NCBI GenBank assembly: GCA_000697665.1
Contig: KL197718.1
Location: 258,746 to 322,745, forward strand
Source of the DNA: Jaapia argillacea MUCL 33604
Lineage: Eukaryota; Basidiomycota; Agaricomycetes; Jaapiales; Jaapiaceae
Length of the DNA: 64,000 bases
Direction: 5' to 3'
Shown: one piece after another, positions 41,448 to 51,870 of the stretch
Numbering within the stretch: position 1 is the stretch's first letter
Layout: each line of letters begins with the position of its first letter
Position numbers and translations under genes: made by a program
The notes under the pieces: generated by a model
Seen by the model: only the letters and a program-made list of their open reading frames with translations
What the model was told of the DNA's origin: nothing
Database searches by the model: none

Positions 41448-41765
41448 ATGGTACGAGAATCGTAACCCTCTCCCCTCGACTGAAGGATGAAAGGTGACGG
41501 GATCCATTAGGTCCTGTCCATAATTTCGTGCCTCGCTCTTGCAATCATCGTCATTTCTCTATTCCCCTCAGGCTCTTCCACACCATCCGAAATGCCCGAG
41601 TCGACTATTGGATACGAACTCAACCCAGACGTCCTCGAGGAGGAATCCAAGACAGAGCTCGTAGACGAGGATGTGGAGAAGCCTAAGGCGTGTTGTCAAT
41701 CTGATAATTTCTTGGGGTATATTTGTCCAAAGTGTCAGGTGCGGTTAGCAGTGATGTGGTCGTGA
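41448..41765 (+). CDS. possible small single-span membrane protein, 85 aa
   Basis: The proposed exon 1 is only the ATG (41448-41450), followed by a 60-nt GTACGA..TTAG intron and exon 2 at 41511-41765. The product has an N-terminal helix (VLSIISCLALAIIVISLF), an acidic middle (LEEESKTELVDEDVEK) and a C-terminal CC-x(9)-CPKC pattern that could bind metal. An in-frame ATG at 41591 would give the soluble part alone. The pattern is plausible for a small fungal gene, but support is thin. Confidence 0.35.
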
Positions 41766-42412
41766 TCAGAGGGGCGGTTAGGCCTTGTATTGTCTTTCTT
41801 TCCGACGGGCAGCCTACTTGGATTTCCAAGTCAGGATACACCGGACGTGGGAGCGCTTCTCTCATACTTACGAGCTTATGATGAACCTGTTATTAATATT
41901 GCGAGTCACAGTCCCCACATCCCTCAGAGTGTGATCACGGGCCCCAAATGTTGCAACGTTACCGTATTGGCCCGCCTCGAGACGATCATATGAACTCATT
42001 TCAAGCTTCGAAGCCCTTCTCCGACCATGCGAAGTCCCCTTCCGTGGTCCCACAATTCAACTGGAAGGTCGACACCCATTCAAAACCGTGAATATTCACG
42101 CGTGAATGCATACGCACGTTCGCTTCATGTTCGAAGCACTACGCAAGTACACGTTTTCATAGCGTCATTCTACGACTTGCTTTACGCTCGTGAAATTGTC
42201 TGTTTACCCAGCGTCCGCCCACAATCCTGGGGTGGGAATTCCCAGGTACATACAACTTGCTAACATGAGGGAATGGTGGGAGAAGAGGATCCGAAGCACT
42301 TGACATTCATTCCAGGAAGCATAAAATTCGTAAGGTAAGACTTTAAACAATGGCTTGAAGAAATACAGAAATAGGATTCTTTTCCATGATCGAAACCTCA
42401 TCTATTTCCCTC
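41766..42412. other. spacer, nothing seen
   Basis: Downstream flank of the possible small gene and of the HPP-family gene. No repeat or RNA gene evident. Confidence 0.4.
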
Positions 42413-43278
42413 CTACACCCGAGTAGCTGCGTCTGCCTCCTTTTCCGGAGGCAATGTAGAGTCTGTGGGCGTGGGGGAGCCTGACTGGTGATGATGGCCA
42501 GGTTCCACCTGGGTACCGTCGAGTGCCGGGCTGACTTTGGCAGGCATAATAACGATTGGCTGGAACCAGTACAGAGGGTAGCGCCTCTGAACGTTGTTCG
42601 TGATGAGAGCCACGGTTAAGAATAAGGATGACGATAGGAGGATGACAGGAAGGTAGTACCTGTGTGGTGGCGAACAGTCAATAAAGTGTCTGGCTTCAGC
42701 GACGGAGGACATGATGTTTGGACTCACCAGCCAAGGTCATAAGCAGGTTGGGATACCGCAGCCAACAAAGCCGTCGCTCCAGCAGGGGGATGGGTGGTGC
42801 TAGTTATTTGCATAACCACGATGGTAGTGGCCGTGGAAAGTGAGGCAGCAAGCCAACGGAGCTCGTTCAACCGCTCGGGGTTGTGCAACAATCCAAACAG
42901 CTTGGTGATACATACACCAATGAGAGCTGCTAAGAAGTGTCCGCCCATGAGTGCTCGAGGCTGCGCGAGGGGCGAATCGATGGCTCCGTAAATGAGGACG
43001 GTGGATGCACCCTAAGGATGTTGGTCAGCCTTTTTCGACGAATGCTGGCAGAGAAGACTTACAAAACTTGCAATGATGGAAGGGATACCTTTATCGATGA
43101 AGTAACTGGACTGTCCAAAGACGGCTTGCAACAGAGCCAAACCCCCGAACGATCCGATGAAAGACCACAACCAGATGACGGGGTCAGGTTGCTTTGGGGG
43201 TGGGGACTCTCGGTAGCCCAACCATCGATTGATCCAAGTTGGGAATCGAGCGAGACGATGGGGAGGGTGTGCACTCAT
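42413..43278 (-). CDS. HPP-family integral membrane protein, 248 aa
   Basis: Three exons: 43278-43063, 43011-42728, 42659-42413, closing to 249 codons. The HPP motif, which names the family, is present in TSTTHPPAGATALLAAVSQP. Four helices fit the family: VIWLWSFIGSFGGLALLQAV, a helix around SIIASFGASTVLIYGA, HFLAALIGVCITKLFGLL and YYLPVILLSSSLFLTVALIT. The C-tail is Pro/Thr-rich and polar. Bacterial and plant members include nitrite transporters, but fungal members are uncharacterised. Start at ATG 43278 (MSAHPPHRLAR). Confidence 0.9.
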
Positions 43279-44395
43279 GATGGAGAGGGTGTTTGAACTG
43301 AGAGATTGCTGAGGCTCGAAGGATGTTGGGGTCCATTTTGAACCCGGATCCTCGTACGAAGCGCACTGCTGTCCCACACTGGCGGTCGTAATACGGCCCC
43401 ACGTTCGACCAATAGGAATGAATGGACAGTTCCCAGCATCAAGGAAGAGATGTTAACTGAGAAGGTGCGGTAAGCACACCATAAGCACAGCTCGGGCGTC
43501 GGTGGGTCGCCGATGGCGATCATTTTGCGAGGCGGCTTCAAGTCGGCAAACGCCTAAAGCTTCTTTCAATGGAAGGCAATTCGATTTTGCCAGTGCGTTT
43601 CATTCTTGCCTCCACCTCGCGTCCGAACGGCGTCAGGAACTCATTGTTCGTACAACCGTCGACAATATGGCGACATTCAACTCATGACAACAGTTCTTAA
43701 CCTTCCGTGACCCGCGTCCCGTTATCCCCAGGGTTTTGATCGCATCGCTTCTTGTCCTTCCTCGTCTCAAGGACCATTTGATTGTGGGCACACAATATGC
43801 ATCTGGGCGACTATCCATCCAGTCTAAGCTCTGGAAATTCCAACTTCCCTTGAAAATGTGATCGTTTCATCTTCAGCGTCTTGCAATGCGAGTAATCCTT
43901 ATGTTGTAGTCGGACAAGTTGATCTGACTCTTCATCCGTGTCTCCTACAACATGTATTGTCACACGCTGTGAGTGGAGAACGTTTATCCATCTCTGAGCT
44001 TTGGACATCTCACAATTAGCGCGCTGATTGCAGATCCGAGGTGCCATCAAAATAGCTTCATTTGCATTCCTCTCCATCCTACTGGAGCGGTTGTCCTTTC
44101 GAACACATCAGAATTCCTGATCTATGGAACTTCCGGCCACCGTTTCTCGTTTTGATCGGTGATGAGCCAAAGTCCGCATTCGCGGGAGGTCTTCCCGTGA
44201 CTCCGCATGGAACAGTAGCCCCATGGCACGCCAAACGGCCAAGTCCCAACCACGATCACTGTCAGTGTGAGGCAAGTTGCGCGCCAATGCCTCATCCTAC
44301 GAAGCTATCATACTGAACCGTATGATCTATACACCCAGTGAGTATAAAGAGCCTCATCGTCAAGCCTTTTTTTTTCATCAGCTCATATCTCAACA
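43279..44395. other. divergent spacer between HPP gene and P450 gene
   Basis: 1.1 kb with no supported gene. A T-run just before the P450 ATG (about 44367-44375) is typical promoter-proximal pyrimidine. Confidence 0.5.
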
Positions 44396-46496
44396 ATGTC
44401 TCTCCCTTCACCTTCCGTCGATTTCCTCTCTGCCCTTGTTACTCCTGCCAGCGACGGATCCTCGATCCCGGCCGTCAGCCCCACTGTCATCGCTTTGGCC
44501 TCCGCTGGCCTTGCTGCAGCCTATCTTTTCACCTCATCCCCAGCTCGCCGCATCCTGAACAAGGATGCTCCTCGAGTACCCCCAGGTCCGATTGGCCTAC
44601 CCGTCGTTGGTATGTTATTTTTTTTTGGAGAACAGGGCGGACGTGAAGTTGATGTCTCATGCAGGGTCGTTCCCATTCTTGACTTCGTACCCGGAGTTGA
44701 CTCTCGACCACTGGGCCAAGAAATTCGGCCCGCTCTACTCGATGTGGCTCGGAAACCAGTTTTTCGTCGTGGTCTCCGACCCAGTCATCGCAAAAGACCT
44801 CATGGTCACCAATGGCGCCGTCTTTTCCTCCAGGAAGGAAATGTTCATCAAATCTCAGACCGTTTTCGCCGGTCGTGGCATCACCGCTACTCCTTACAAT
44901 GATAGATGGTGGCGTTATTTCTTCCGATGCTAGTTGATCTCGCTAATCAATTCGTTGGCAGGCGCAAGCACCGTCGCCTTGCGACTCAATATCTCAACTA
45001 TCGCGCTGTAGATACATATACTCACGTTCTTGACTTCGAGGCGGATGTCCTGATGAAGGAACTCTTCCTCAAAGGCAACGCCGGTGCCAGCCCTATCAAC
45101 CCCCAGGTTCGTCGTATCTTTTTCGCTCAAGAAGAAGCACTGACACTTCTGATTTATCGGTAGCCTCACGCCGGACGGTGCTCTCTCAATAACATGCTTA
45201 CCATCGTTTTTGGTATTAGGACCGATAGCATCGAAGATGAGCTGGTCAAAACAGCCCTCCGTCTCTCTCGCGAATTTATGTGAGCTTGTTCTTTTTACGT
45301 GGCTTCCACGCACTCACAGACGAACATCTCCTAGGAACTGCACCGGTCCCGTCTCTAACCTCGTAGATTTCGTTCCGTTCCTACAAAAGATCCCAACCTT
45401 TATGAGTTCGCGTGGTCGTCGCTTGCATGGTGGTTTGATGGGTACGTATGGTGGTCTCATTAAGGATATCGAGGCGCGGATGAATCGTGGAGAGGATGTG
45501 CCCGATTGCTTGGCAAAGTCCATGATCTTGGCCCGAGAGGAAGAAGGCTTGGACGATAAGGATATGGCTATTCTGGCTTCTGCCTTCATGATTGGAGGTG
45601 TTGAGACTGTGCGTGAACCTGCCGTCCTCTAACTGATTTTTACTGAGGGAGATTTCCAGACGGCTGCTATCATGCAATGGTTCAGCGGTAAGTTTTTCTT
45701 GCTAGAATCCGTGATCTCTGTGACTCACTTCTCTGGACCATTTTCCAGCTCTTATTCGTGAGTAAAAGTCTTCAGCCTTCGACTACCTGATGCTCACCTG
45801 TTTCCTTAGCTGCATATCCGGAGATTCAAGCCAAAGCCCATGCCGAGTTGGATCGTGTTATCGGCCGAGACCGTATGCCCGGCGTTGACGACGAGAAAAA
45901 CCTGCCGTACATCCACGCCATTGTCAAGGAAGTTGAGCGATGCCACAACCCCTTCTGGCTCGGAACGCCTCACTTCTCTACGGAAGATTTCAACTACAAC
46001 GGATACCTCATTCCGAAGGACACCGTGGTGGTCTTGAACACGTATACCATGCACAATGATCCTGCTCGTCACCCCGAGCCCGAGACTTTCAACGTCAGTC
46101 CATTCCCATTTTCCTATTATTTGTCTCACGACGTTCTTTCAGCCGGATCGCTACATCAACGACTCGACTACCTCTGCGGAGAGTGCCAATCTTGCAAACG
46201 CCAATGAACGGGATCATTGGATGTTCGGAGCTGGGTAATGCTATCTCATCCGATGGAGTGATACACCAGCTAACTTTGGATTGACTAGCCGCCGAATTTG
46301 CCCTGGTATGATCGTGGCCGAGCGCGAGATCTGGCTTACTATTGCTCGGATGCTCTGGTGCTTCAGGATGGATGCTATCCCCGGTGAACCCATTGATTTG
46401 AAGGAATACGATGGACTCTCCGGTCGTTCCCCCATGCCTTTCAGGATCAAATGCATCCCTCGCGACGAGAATGTTGCCAAAGTGTTGGAATTGTAG
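44396..46496 (+). CDS. cytochrome P450 monooxygenase, 537 aa
   Basis: Ten exons: 44396-44609, 44665-44908, 44962-45106, 45164-45279, 45335-45608, 45660-45687, 45749-45757, 45810-46093, 46143-46234, 46289-46496. The sum is exactly 538 codons. The N-terminal anchor lies around TVIALASAGLAAAYLF, followed by the Pro hinge VPPGPIGLPVVG. The I-helix oxygen-binding motif is MIGGVETTAAIM, ExxR is KEVER, the PERF-type region is NPDRYIND, and the haem loop is FGAGRRICPG. It is therefore catalytically complete and ER-bound. The ETT/GAGRR pattern fits fungal P450s of the CYP504/620-like sphere, but I would not name a family. Exon 7 codes for just three codons' worth (9 nt). No secondary-metabolite partner genes flank it. 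Confidence 0.93.
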
Positions 46497-47123
46497 ACCT
46501 AGATTTCTGGTGAGCTTTCTTCTCTGTCACTGTATGCGAACGTCCTCTCACTGGACACCGTAGTTGTAGTTTATTTTCTTGATTAAGGAGGATCTCGTTG
46601 GCTTGTATTATACTCAGGTTTCACCCATCCTGTACACGGACGGATAGTTGAGGCAATCTGAACCTAGATTTCGATAGAGATTCTGGGAAGCACCTTTCAG
46701 ATGTGGCCAAATTTCAACCTGAATAGCAAAGACTCGGACGAGATGCCCATCCAACCCACTCTGGGCTTCTTCTCCTTCCATCATTTATCTTTGTCCATCT
46801 CCACCCTCAGTGGACTGCATGTACACGTCAGTCATCAGCCATTATGATCACCACCCTCAACTTCCATTGAATTTGTCAAGCGTTCAACTCCCCGATCTCC
46901 TCGCGGAGCTCAAAGTACCCGTCAGCGAGAGGCTTTCAAGCTTGCACCCACCATTTGGGGAAGTTGGACTGTTATATACATTCATAGTGACTCGTACTCG
47001 TACTACGACACCTGGAAAAAGAGGCCCGAGAGGACAAGATAACCTCAGGCGTGAGGTCCCCTTCAAGATCAAAACTAGTGAAGGCCGAAGGTGCTGAGGA
47101 GCATAACTGAATCGGTTGCATCG
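46497..47123. other. convergent spacer
   Basis: 3' flank of the P450 (plus) and of the two-domain gene (minus). No gene seen. Confidence 0.5.
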
Positions 47124-48689
47124 TTAGGGAGATGCGTGCTTGTATGGATGCCTAGCCCCGGATGGTAGTCTGACCGTGCCCGTCTGTCTCCTAAGCTGCA
47201 GAGCCGTTGTAATCTCCTCGGAGATTCTCTCCATTTCACCCCAAGGCATCCCAATTTCTCGGTTCAACTCAACTGCATGCCATATCATGATGGGGTACCA
47301 CCCCAGGCACTTTGCATCCTCTTGAGTCACATTTTCCCAATACCGAATGATGTCTCGTCGACACCATGATGATGCTACCGTGCCAAGCGCCACGAGATTT
47401 GCCCAAATGCATGACGCACACCACGAGCGAGAGTTCAAGGTGGTGCTCCGAGAGATGACATCGAGTATGTCGGCAAGATCCCGAACTGTGGGACCCTGTG
47501 TAGCATGAAAGCAAACCCTAGCCATTGTAGCAGAGGGTTGGTTGTCTGGGACAGGGATGATAGCAACCATGCAATCAGGCCTAGAGAGGGGCAAGCAGGG
47601 ATTTGCGCGATGCTCGACTCGAAATAGCCAAGATCCCGAACTGACTAGAGTGACCAACAGGCAGTTGTCCGCAAGCTCTTGTGGCTGTTCCACCCATTCA
47701 ATGCACATTATGCGGGTGTGTGTAACTTCCCATAATGCCTCTTGGGACAATGCCCACAGCAAAAACTCTTGAACCGGTATAGGCTCAGCAAGCAGGGTGT
47801 GGTAGCGAGCAGAGGGAAAGTCTTGGTGAAAATCAGGGACTTGAGTGGTACTGGACACGGGCATCCTGCTGTGGTGAGTTGAGCAGCGTTACTTAGCGAA
47901 CTAATAGACTTACGAGAGAAGAGTTAAGCGCGTGCGATTGTGGTCTGACCGGTTCGCCCGACGGTCAAGAGCACTTGCAATTCGCGCTGAGACCCGCGCC
48001 AATGCCTCTGGACCTTCGGAATCACCCATTGTGCGCTGCAATCCTGCAACATGAACGAACTGCAACATGCGAGCGACCTTCATGGGATCGGTCCCCAGAT
48101 CCTCTCCATCCTCACCAGAGAAGGATCTCCACTGTCCAGCCATATCGTCGCTACACCACGAGTAGCAGACTAAGCCACGTCTCACGAGATTCGTCCAAAT
48201 GGAGCATGCGAACCACCAACAGTTCAATGTCCAGACATTATAAAAATCGGCGGATTCGGCGATGATATCGAGGAGATCAGAAAGATCTTGGAGTGCAGGA
48301 CCACGGGAGTGGAGAAATGATACTTCGGCGAGTTTGAATGAGCCTGAGAAATCGGCGGGGTGGGGGATAATCGTGACGGTGTCCTTGCAATTGGAGCGGG
48401 ACTTGGGAAGAAAAAGAGTGATCCACGAATCTGTGTCGCGTTCAAAACGAAGGTCGAAGGGAAGGTATGAGATAGAAATGGACAGAAATTCGTGCGCAGG
48501 CAGGCCTGGATCCTTCATCCAAGCGATGTCGCAAATCTGCCTTCCAGTAATATCTGACGTCGCATCAGGGGATTGCATCCACCTCAATAGCTGGCCAACG
48601 GCTATTTTCCCAGCAATTTTGTGCCGTCGAGCGGAGGGGAATTCCCTGTAAAATAGGTCTGACTGCGGTAGTTCTGGAGTTCTGGACAT
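47124..48689 (-). CDS. protein with two tandem copies of an unrecognised domain, 506 aa
   Basis: Two open frames lie on the minus strand (48689-47914 and 47868-47124). They are homologous to each other and joined by a 45-nt GTAAGT..CACAG intron that keeps the frame, giving 507 codons. An acceptor 3 nt later is also in frame. Shared landmarks: FPSARxH near the start, W.....R...I.W, then GPxxxDLxDxLDxI, then CSIWTNLVRRGL / CIWANLVALGT, SWCxxD and W....xED. No signal peptide or transmembrane span. I recognise no named domain; the pattern looks like an Agaricomycete-restricted family. Alternatively these are two separate genes 45 bp apart, but such a short spacer with perfect splice signals favours one gene. 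Confidence 0.7.
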
Positions 48690-49168
48690 GAAATGGTGGG
48701 TGTGAAGCGAACGGAGCAATTGCAATACCCTAGACTTGCGACGGTTTGCGACTACTGCCAGGCAGTGAGTGGCGCTGCCACCCGAGTTCCAGTTGCGGTA
48801 TCAACCTGGGCGCCAATCAGCCCAGTTTACATTCCTGTGCTGCGCGACAAACACCGCGCTCGCCTCGACTGCGCTTGTACCCTAGGAGTCGACCCAGGTG
48901 ACTGGATTGTTCTCTTCGCATGTCGAGCCCACTGATCTCAGCTGATCTCCAGCGACGATACGTCCCCTTGGGTGAGCGCTGAACATCAGTACGAGACTTG
49001 TGGCACTGCTTATAACCGCAGCCAAGCAGACCATGTTCGAAACATTCAATAGATTCCAAAGCCGACTGGCGCAACAGAGACATACGCCATCGGGAGCAGA
49101 ATACCATATTGATTTGGTTAATCTTTCAGTTCATTTCTGATGACAAGCCCGATGACATTGGATTGTAG
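48690..49168. other. spacer before kinase gene; missing kinase 5' exons may lie here
   Basis: No convincing upstream coding exon for the kinase was found in this 479-bp stretch. Confidence 0.4.
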
Positions 49169-50378
49169 GATGCCTGTCACCGGAATTTGAGGAAGACCAC
49201 ACAGTTCCCTTATGCGATCGGGCAGTATGCCGACTTGTATCGTGGAACACTCGAGCCTGAGGTGGAGGTAGATTCATGTTGGTTCCTCATCTCTGGTGAT
49301 CAGCTAACTGTAGGCGGCCAGGTTGCTATCAAGGTTATCCGCGGCGTTTCTGCTGACAGGACTGATTTGATCTCAAAGCTCAACAAGGTATGCTCTCACT
49401 TCACGTTTGGGCCACATCACCCTTCCAGGTTTTATTATTTTATCCTTGCTTGGATATTGTTCACTATATACCACTAAATTCATTCACGTGGTAGTCTCTT
49501 ACAGAGCAGGCAAAGAAATGGTGCCTACTCAACCATCCGAATGTCGGTGAATTTCTTGGTTTTAGTCATGCTTTTGGGTACATGCCTGCTATGGTTCTTC
49601 TATATTATTGCAATGGCAATATTGTCAAGTACATCCAAGATCGTGAAAGCCAGGGTGTGACAGTGGATAGGCTTGCCCTTGTTTGTGTCTTCTCATACCT
49701 CTCCTGTAGAGTGGTCAGTTGATTTCTCAGTTGAATCCCTAGACTTTGGATGTTGCTAAGGGGTTGGAATACCTTCACTCCCAGGACATCATTCACGGAG
49801 ACTTGCGTGCTGTAAGTCTTCTCCAAATTTGTTGAAGCCCTTCTTAGTTCAATCACCCTTTAGGCCAACATTTTGGTGGATGACAGTGAAAAACCCCGGA
49901 TTTGTGACTTTGGGCTGCTGCCTATCATTGAACAGTCCAAATTATCCTCAGCCAAGACTGCTGGTAATTGCCGTTGGATGGCACCAGAGATAATGAACCC
50001 TCCTGATGAGGAGGAGAGCCCTCCATTTACGAAAGCCAGTGATATCTATGCATTTTCCATGACTACTCTTGAGGTGTGCCATCATTAGTCTTCATCTGTG
50101 TGTAATAATTTTAGCTTGCTCTTCTATAGATCTTTACTCTTAAGACTCCTTTTCATAAACGCAAAGATGATAGTTCTATTATCTTTGCTGTACTGAAGGA
50201 CATAAGGCCAGAACTGCCTAAGGAAATTGCACAGAATCCACCACTCACCCAAATTGTCAAGGATTGTTGGGATAGGGATCCAACTAAGCGACCTTCAGCC
50301 CAGACTGTTGTGCAAAGATTGCAGAAGATCACTGGTCACACTGGTAGCAGGGATGGTGGAGGGTGGATGTCTAGGTAA
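49169..50378 (+). CDS. protein kinase domain (TKL-like), 5' end not found
   Basis: Visible exons: 49169-49387, 49507-49680, 49743-49811, 49864-50073, 50130-50378, all phase 0, ending in TAA. They give 306 residues. The kinase lobes read: a glycine loop substitute IGQYADLYRGTL, VAIKVIR (ATP lysine), HPNVGEFLGFSHAFGYMP, the catalytic loop IIHGDLRAANILV (HGD for HRD, with K replaced by R), DFGLLPI, MAPEIM, and CWDRDPTKRPSA. HGDLRAANI is typical of basidiomycete TKL kinases, which are expanded in mushrooms. The first exon begins right after a TAG acceptor with no start codon, so the 5' part is missing or lies in the unassigned DNA upstream. It borders a repeat-rich region. Confidence 0.75.
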
Positions 50379-51102
50379 ATTTGAATTTACTTCACCTCCA
50401 TATTGATCCTTTCTAATCTTTTCAACCTAGTATATTACAGAAGTTGATCTGAGATCATATGGTCTCTTCAATAACCTCAGGTTTTGGCAATGGTTTTGGC
50501 TCATGCCTCTCTAGGACTGGAGGGGAGGTAATACCCCTGTTTGTTACCCCCCAATGAGAGATCTAAGGAGAATGGTAACAGGATCCCATGTTGGAATTTG
50601 GGATTAAGATTTCCATACAAGCTCAATGTGTTGTGAACGCCTTCGGACTTGTATATTTTCATTTGTATTATATGTATTTTTAATGTTTTAGCAGACTTAT
50701 CTTGTGTTGTATCATTTCCCTTGTCTATCACTGCAGGCAAAATCTGGTGTGATTACCGGTTCCATCCTGATCTCATGCCGATTATAGGCACATCTTGGTC
50801 ACTATGGAAAGCGCCCACAAATGCTGTCCAAATTGTGTCTTTGAACAGAGTGTACTCTTCTCTATTCTGAGGCCCCAAATGATGTTCCCATTTATAAAGT
50901 GCTCTGCCAAGAGACCAGTATTTTTCCCCTTGGCAAAGTGTAATTGGCATCTGAATCAGCTCCAAACACCCATGCTGGAGGGAATTGACAATTTGGTACT
51001 TGCTTAAAGTTGTTATGAACACATCTGGACTTGTATATTTTCCTTGTCCTTTTTATTCTTTTATTTGGACTCCCTTCGCTCTCGTATCACTTCCCTTGTT
51101 TA
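50379..51102. repeat. gene-free DNA with ~100-bp diverged direct repeats
   Basis: A block around 50630-50735 (gttgtgaacgccttcggact, later gtatcatttcccttgtctat) recurs at about 51010-51105 (gttatgaacacatctggact, gtatcacttcccttgtttat). The second copy abuts the solo LTR. Identity by eye is about three quarters over the shared blocks. I cannot assign a family. Confidence 0.45.
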
Positions 51103-51533
51103 TGATACTTGGCACCACTTCGCAGTAGCTTATCTTATGTTATCTCACCTTGGACATCTTATCTCGTCTTATCTTGCCTTACCTCTGATCCATTCTATTT
51201 ATATCTCGCCCTGCTATTATTCACTTGCCTTCTTGCCCTATACCCTATTCGGCGGGTTACTGGTTCTCTGGACATTCCACCTCATTCTCTGTCTTTCTAT
51301 TATGTTCTCCTGTATTCCCTAGATGCCATTCTTAGTGCCTTCCATACCATTCTACTATGTTCTACCATTTTGGCTCTAGTATATAAGGTGCCCTCGCCCT
51401 CCTGTATTCCCAAGCTTGTCCACTTGAACAATACAGCTCTTTAGCCGTACCCTTCAACTGGTTCGCTCTCGTTCATCATCCTCCACAGCCTCAAGTCATA
51501 GCCTGAGTACTAGTCGCTAAAGCGCTCCTAACA
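51103..51533 (+). repeat. solo LTR, same family as the gypsy element at 54-63 kb
   Basis: About 430 bp homologous to the LTRs at 54364 and 62815. Shared blocks include the TTATC-rich start, atataaggygc (TATA-like), cttgtccacttgaacaatac and the end gctcctaaca. The 5' end is diverged, so the left border is approximate. No internal element sequence is attached, and no target-site duplication was seen. Confidence 0.85.
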
Positions 51534-51690
51534 AAAGTCAGATTTTGGGCGGCAATGGGCTCAAAGAGTGTCCACTGAGCACACAGTAAATCAATTAAAT
51601 CTTGGTTCTGCATTTGTTGAGCATTGGTGCAGCACTCAAATGTTGGGCACTTTGTGAATGGCCTCCATGATGCAAGCCATCTTTGTGCAT

Positions 51691-51870
51691 TAGGGAGTTT
51701 GTGCAAGAGCCATTTTTGGCAAATTTCGCGCTACAAAGCGTAATATTTCACATGCTGAAGTGCAACATTTCACCTGCCAAAATCGCCATTTTAGGCGTTA
51801 TAGCGCTATATTTGGTATGTGCAAACATGCAAATTTGTAGCGTGAATTTTGCTCTTGCACAAACTCCCTA
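51691..51870. mobile_element. 180-bp non-autonomous hAT-like MITE
   Basis: Perfect 20-bp terminal inverted repeats, TAGGGAGTTTGTGCAAGAGC at 51691-51710 and its complement at 51851-51870. They are flanked by an 8-bp direct repeat, ttgtgcat (51683-51690) and ttgtgcaa (51871-51878), with 7 of 8 bases equal. The YAGGG termini and 8-bp target duplication are hAT features. It has no coding capacity. The interior holds a further imperfect palindrome around caaatttcgcgctacaaag. Confidence 0.85.

Noticed and set aside
47869-47913. 45-bp intergenic gap between two paralogous genes
   Set aside because: Perfect donor and acceptor with frame continuity make it more likely an intron of one gene.
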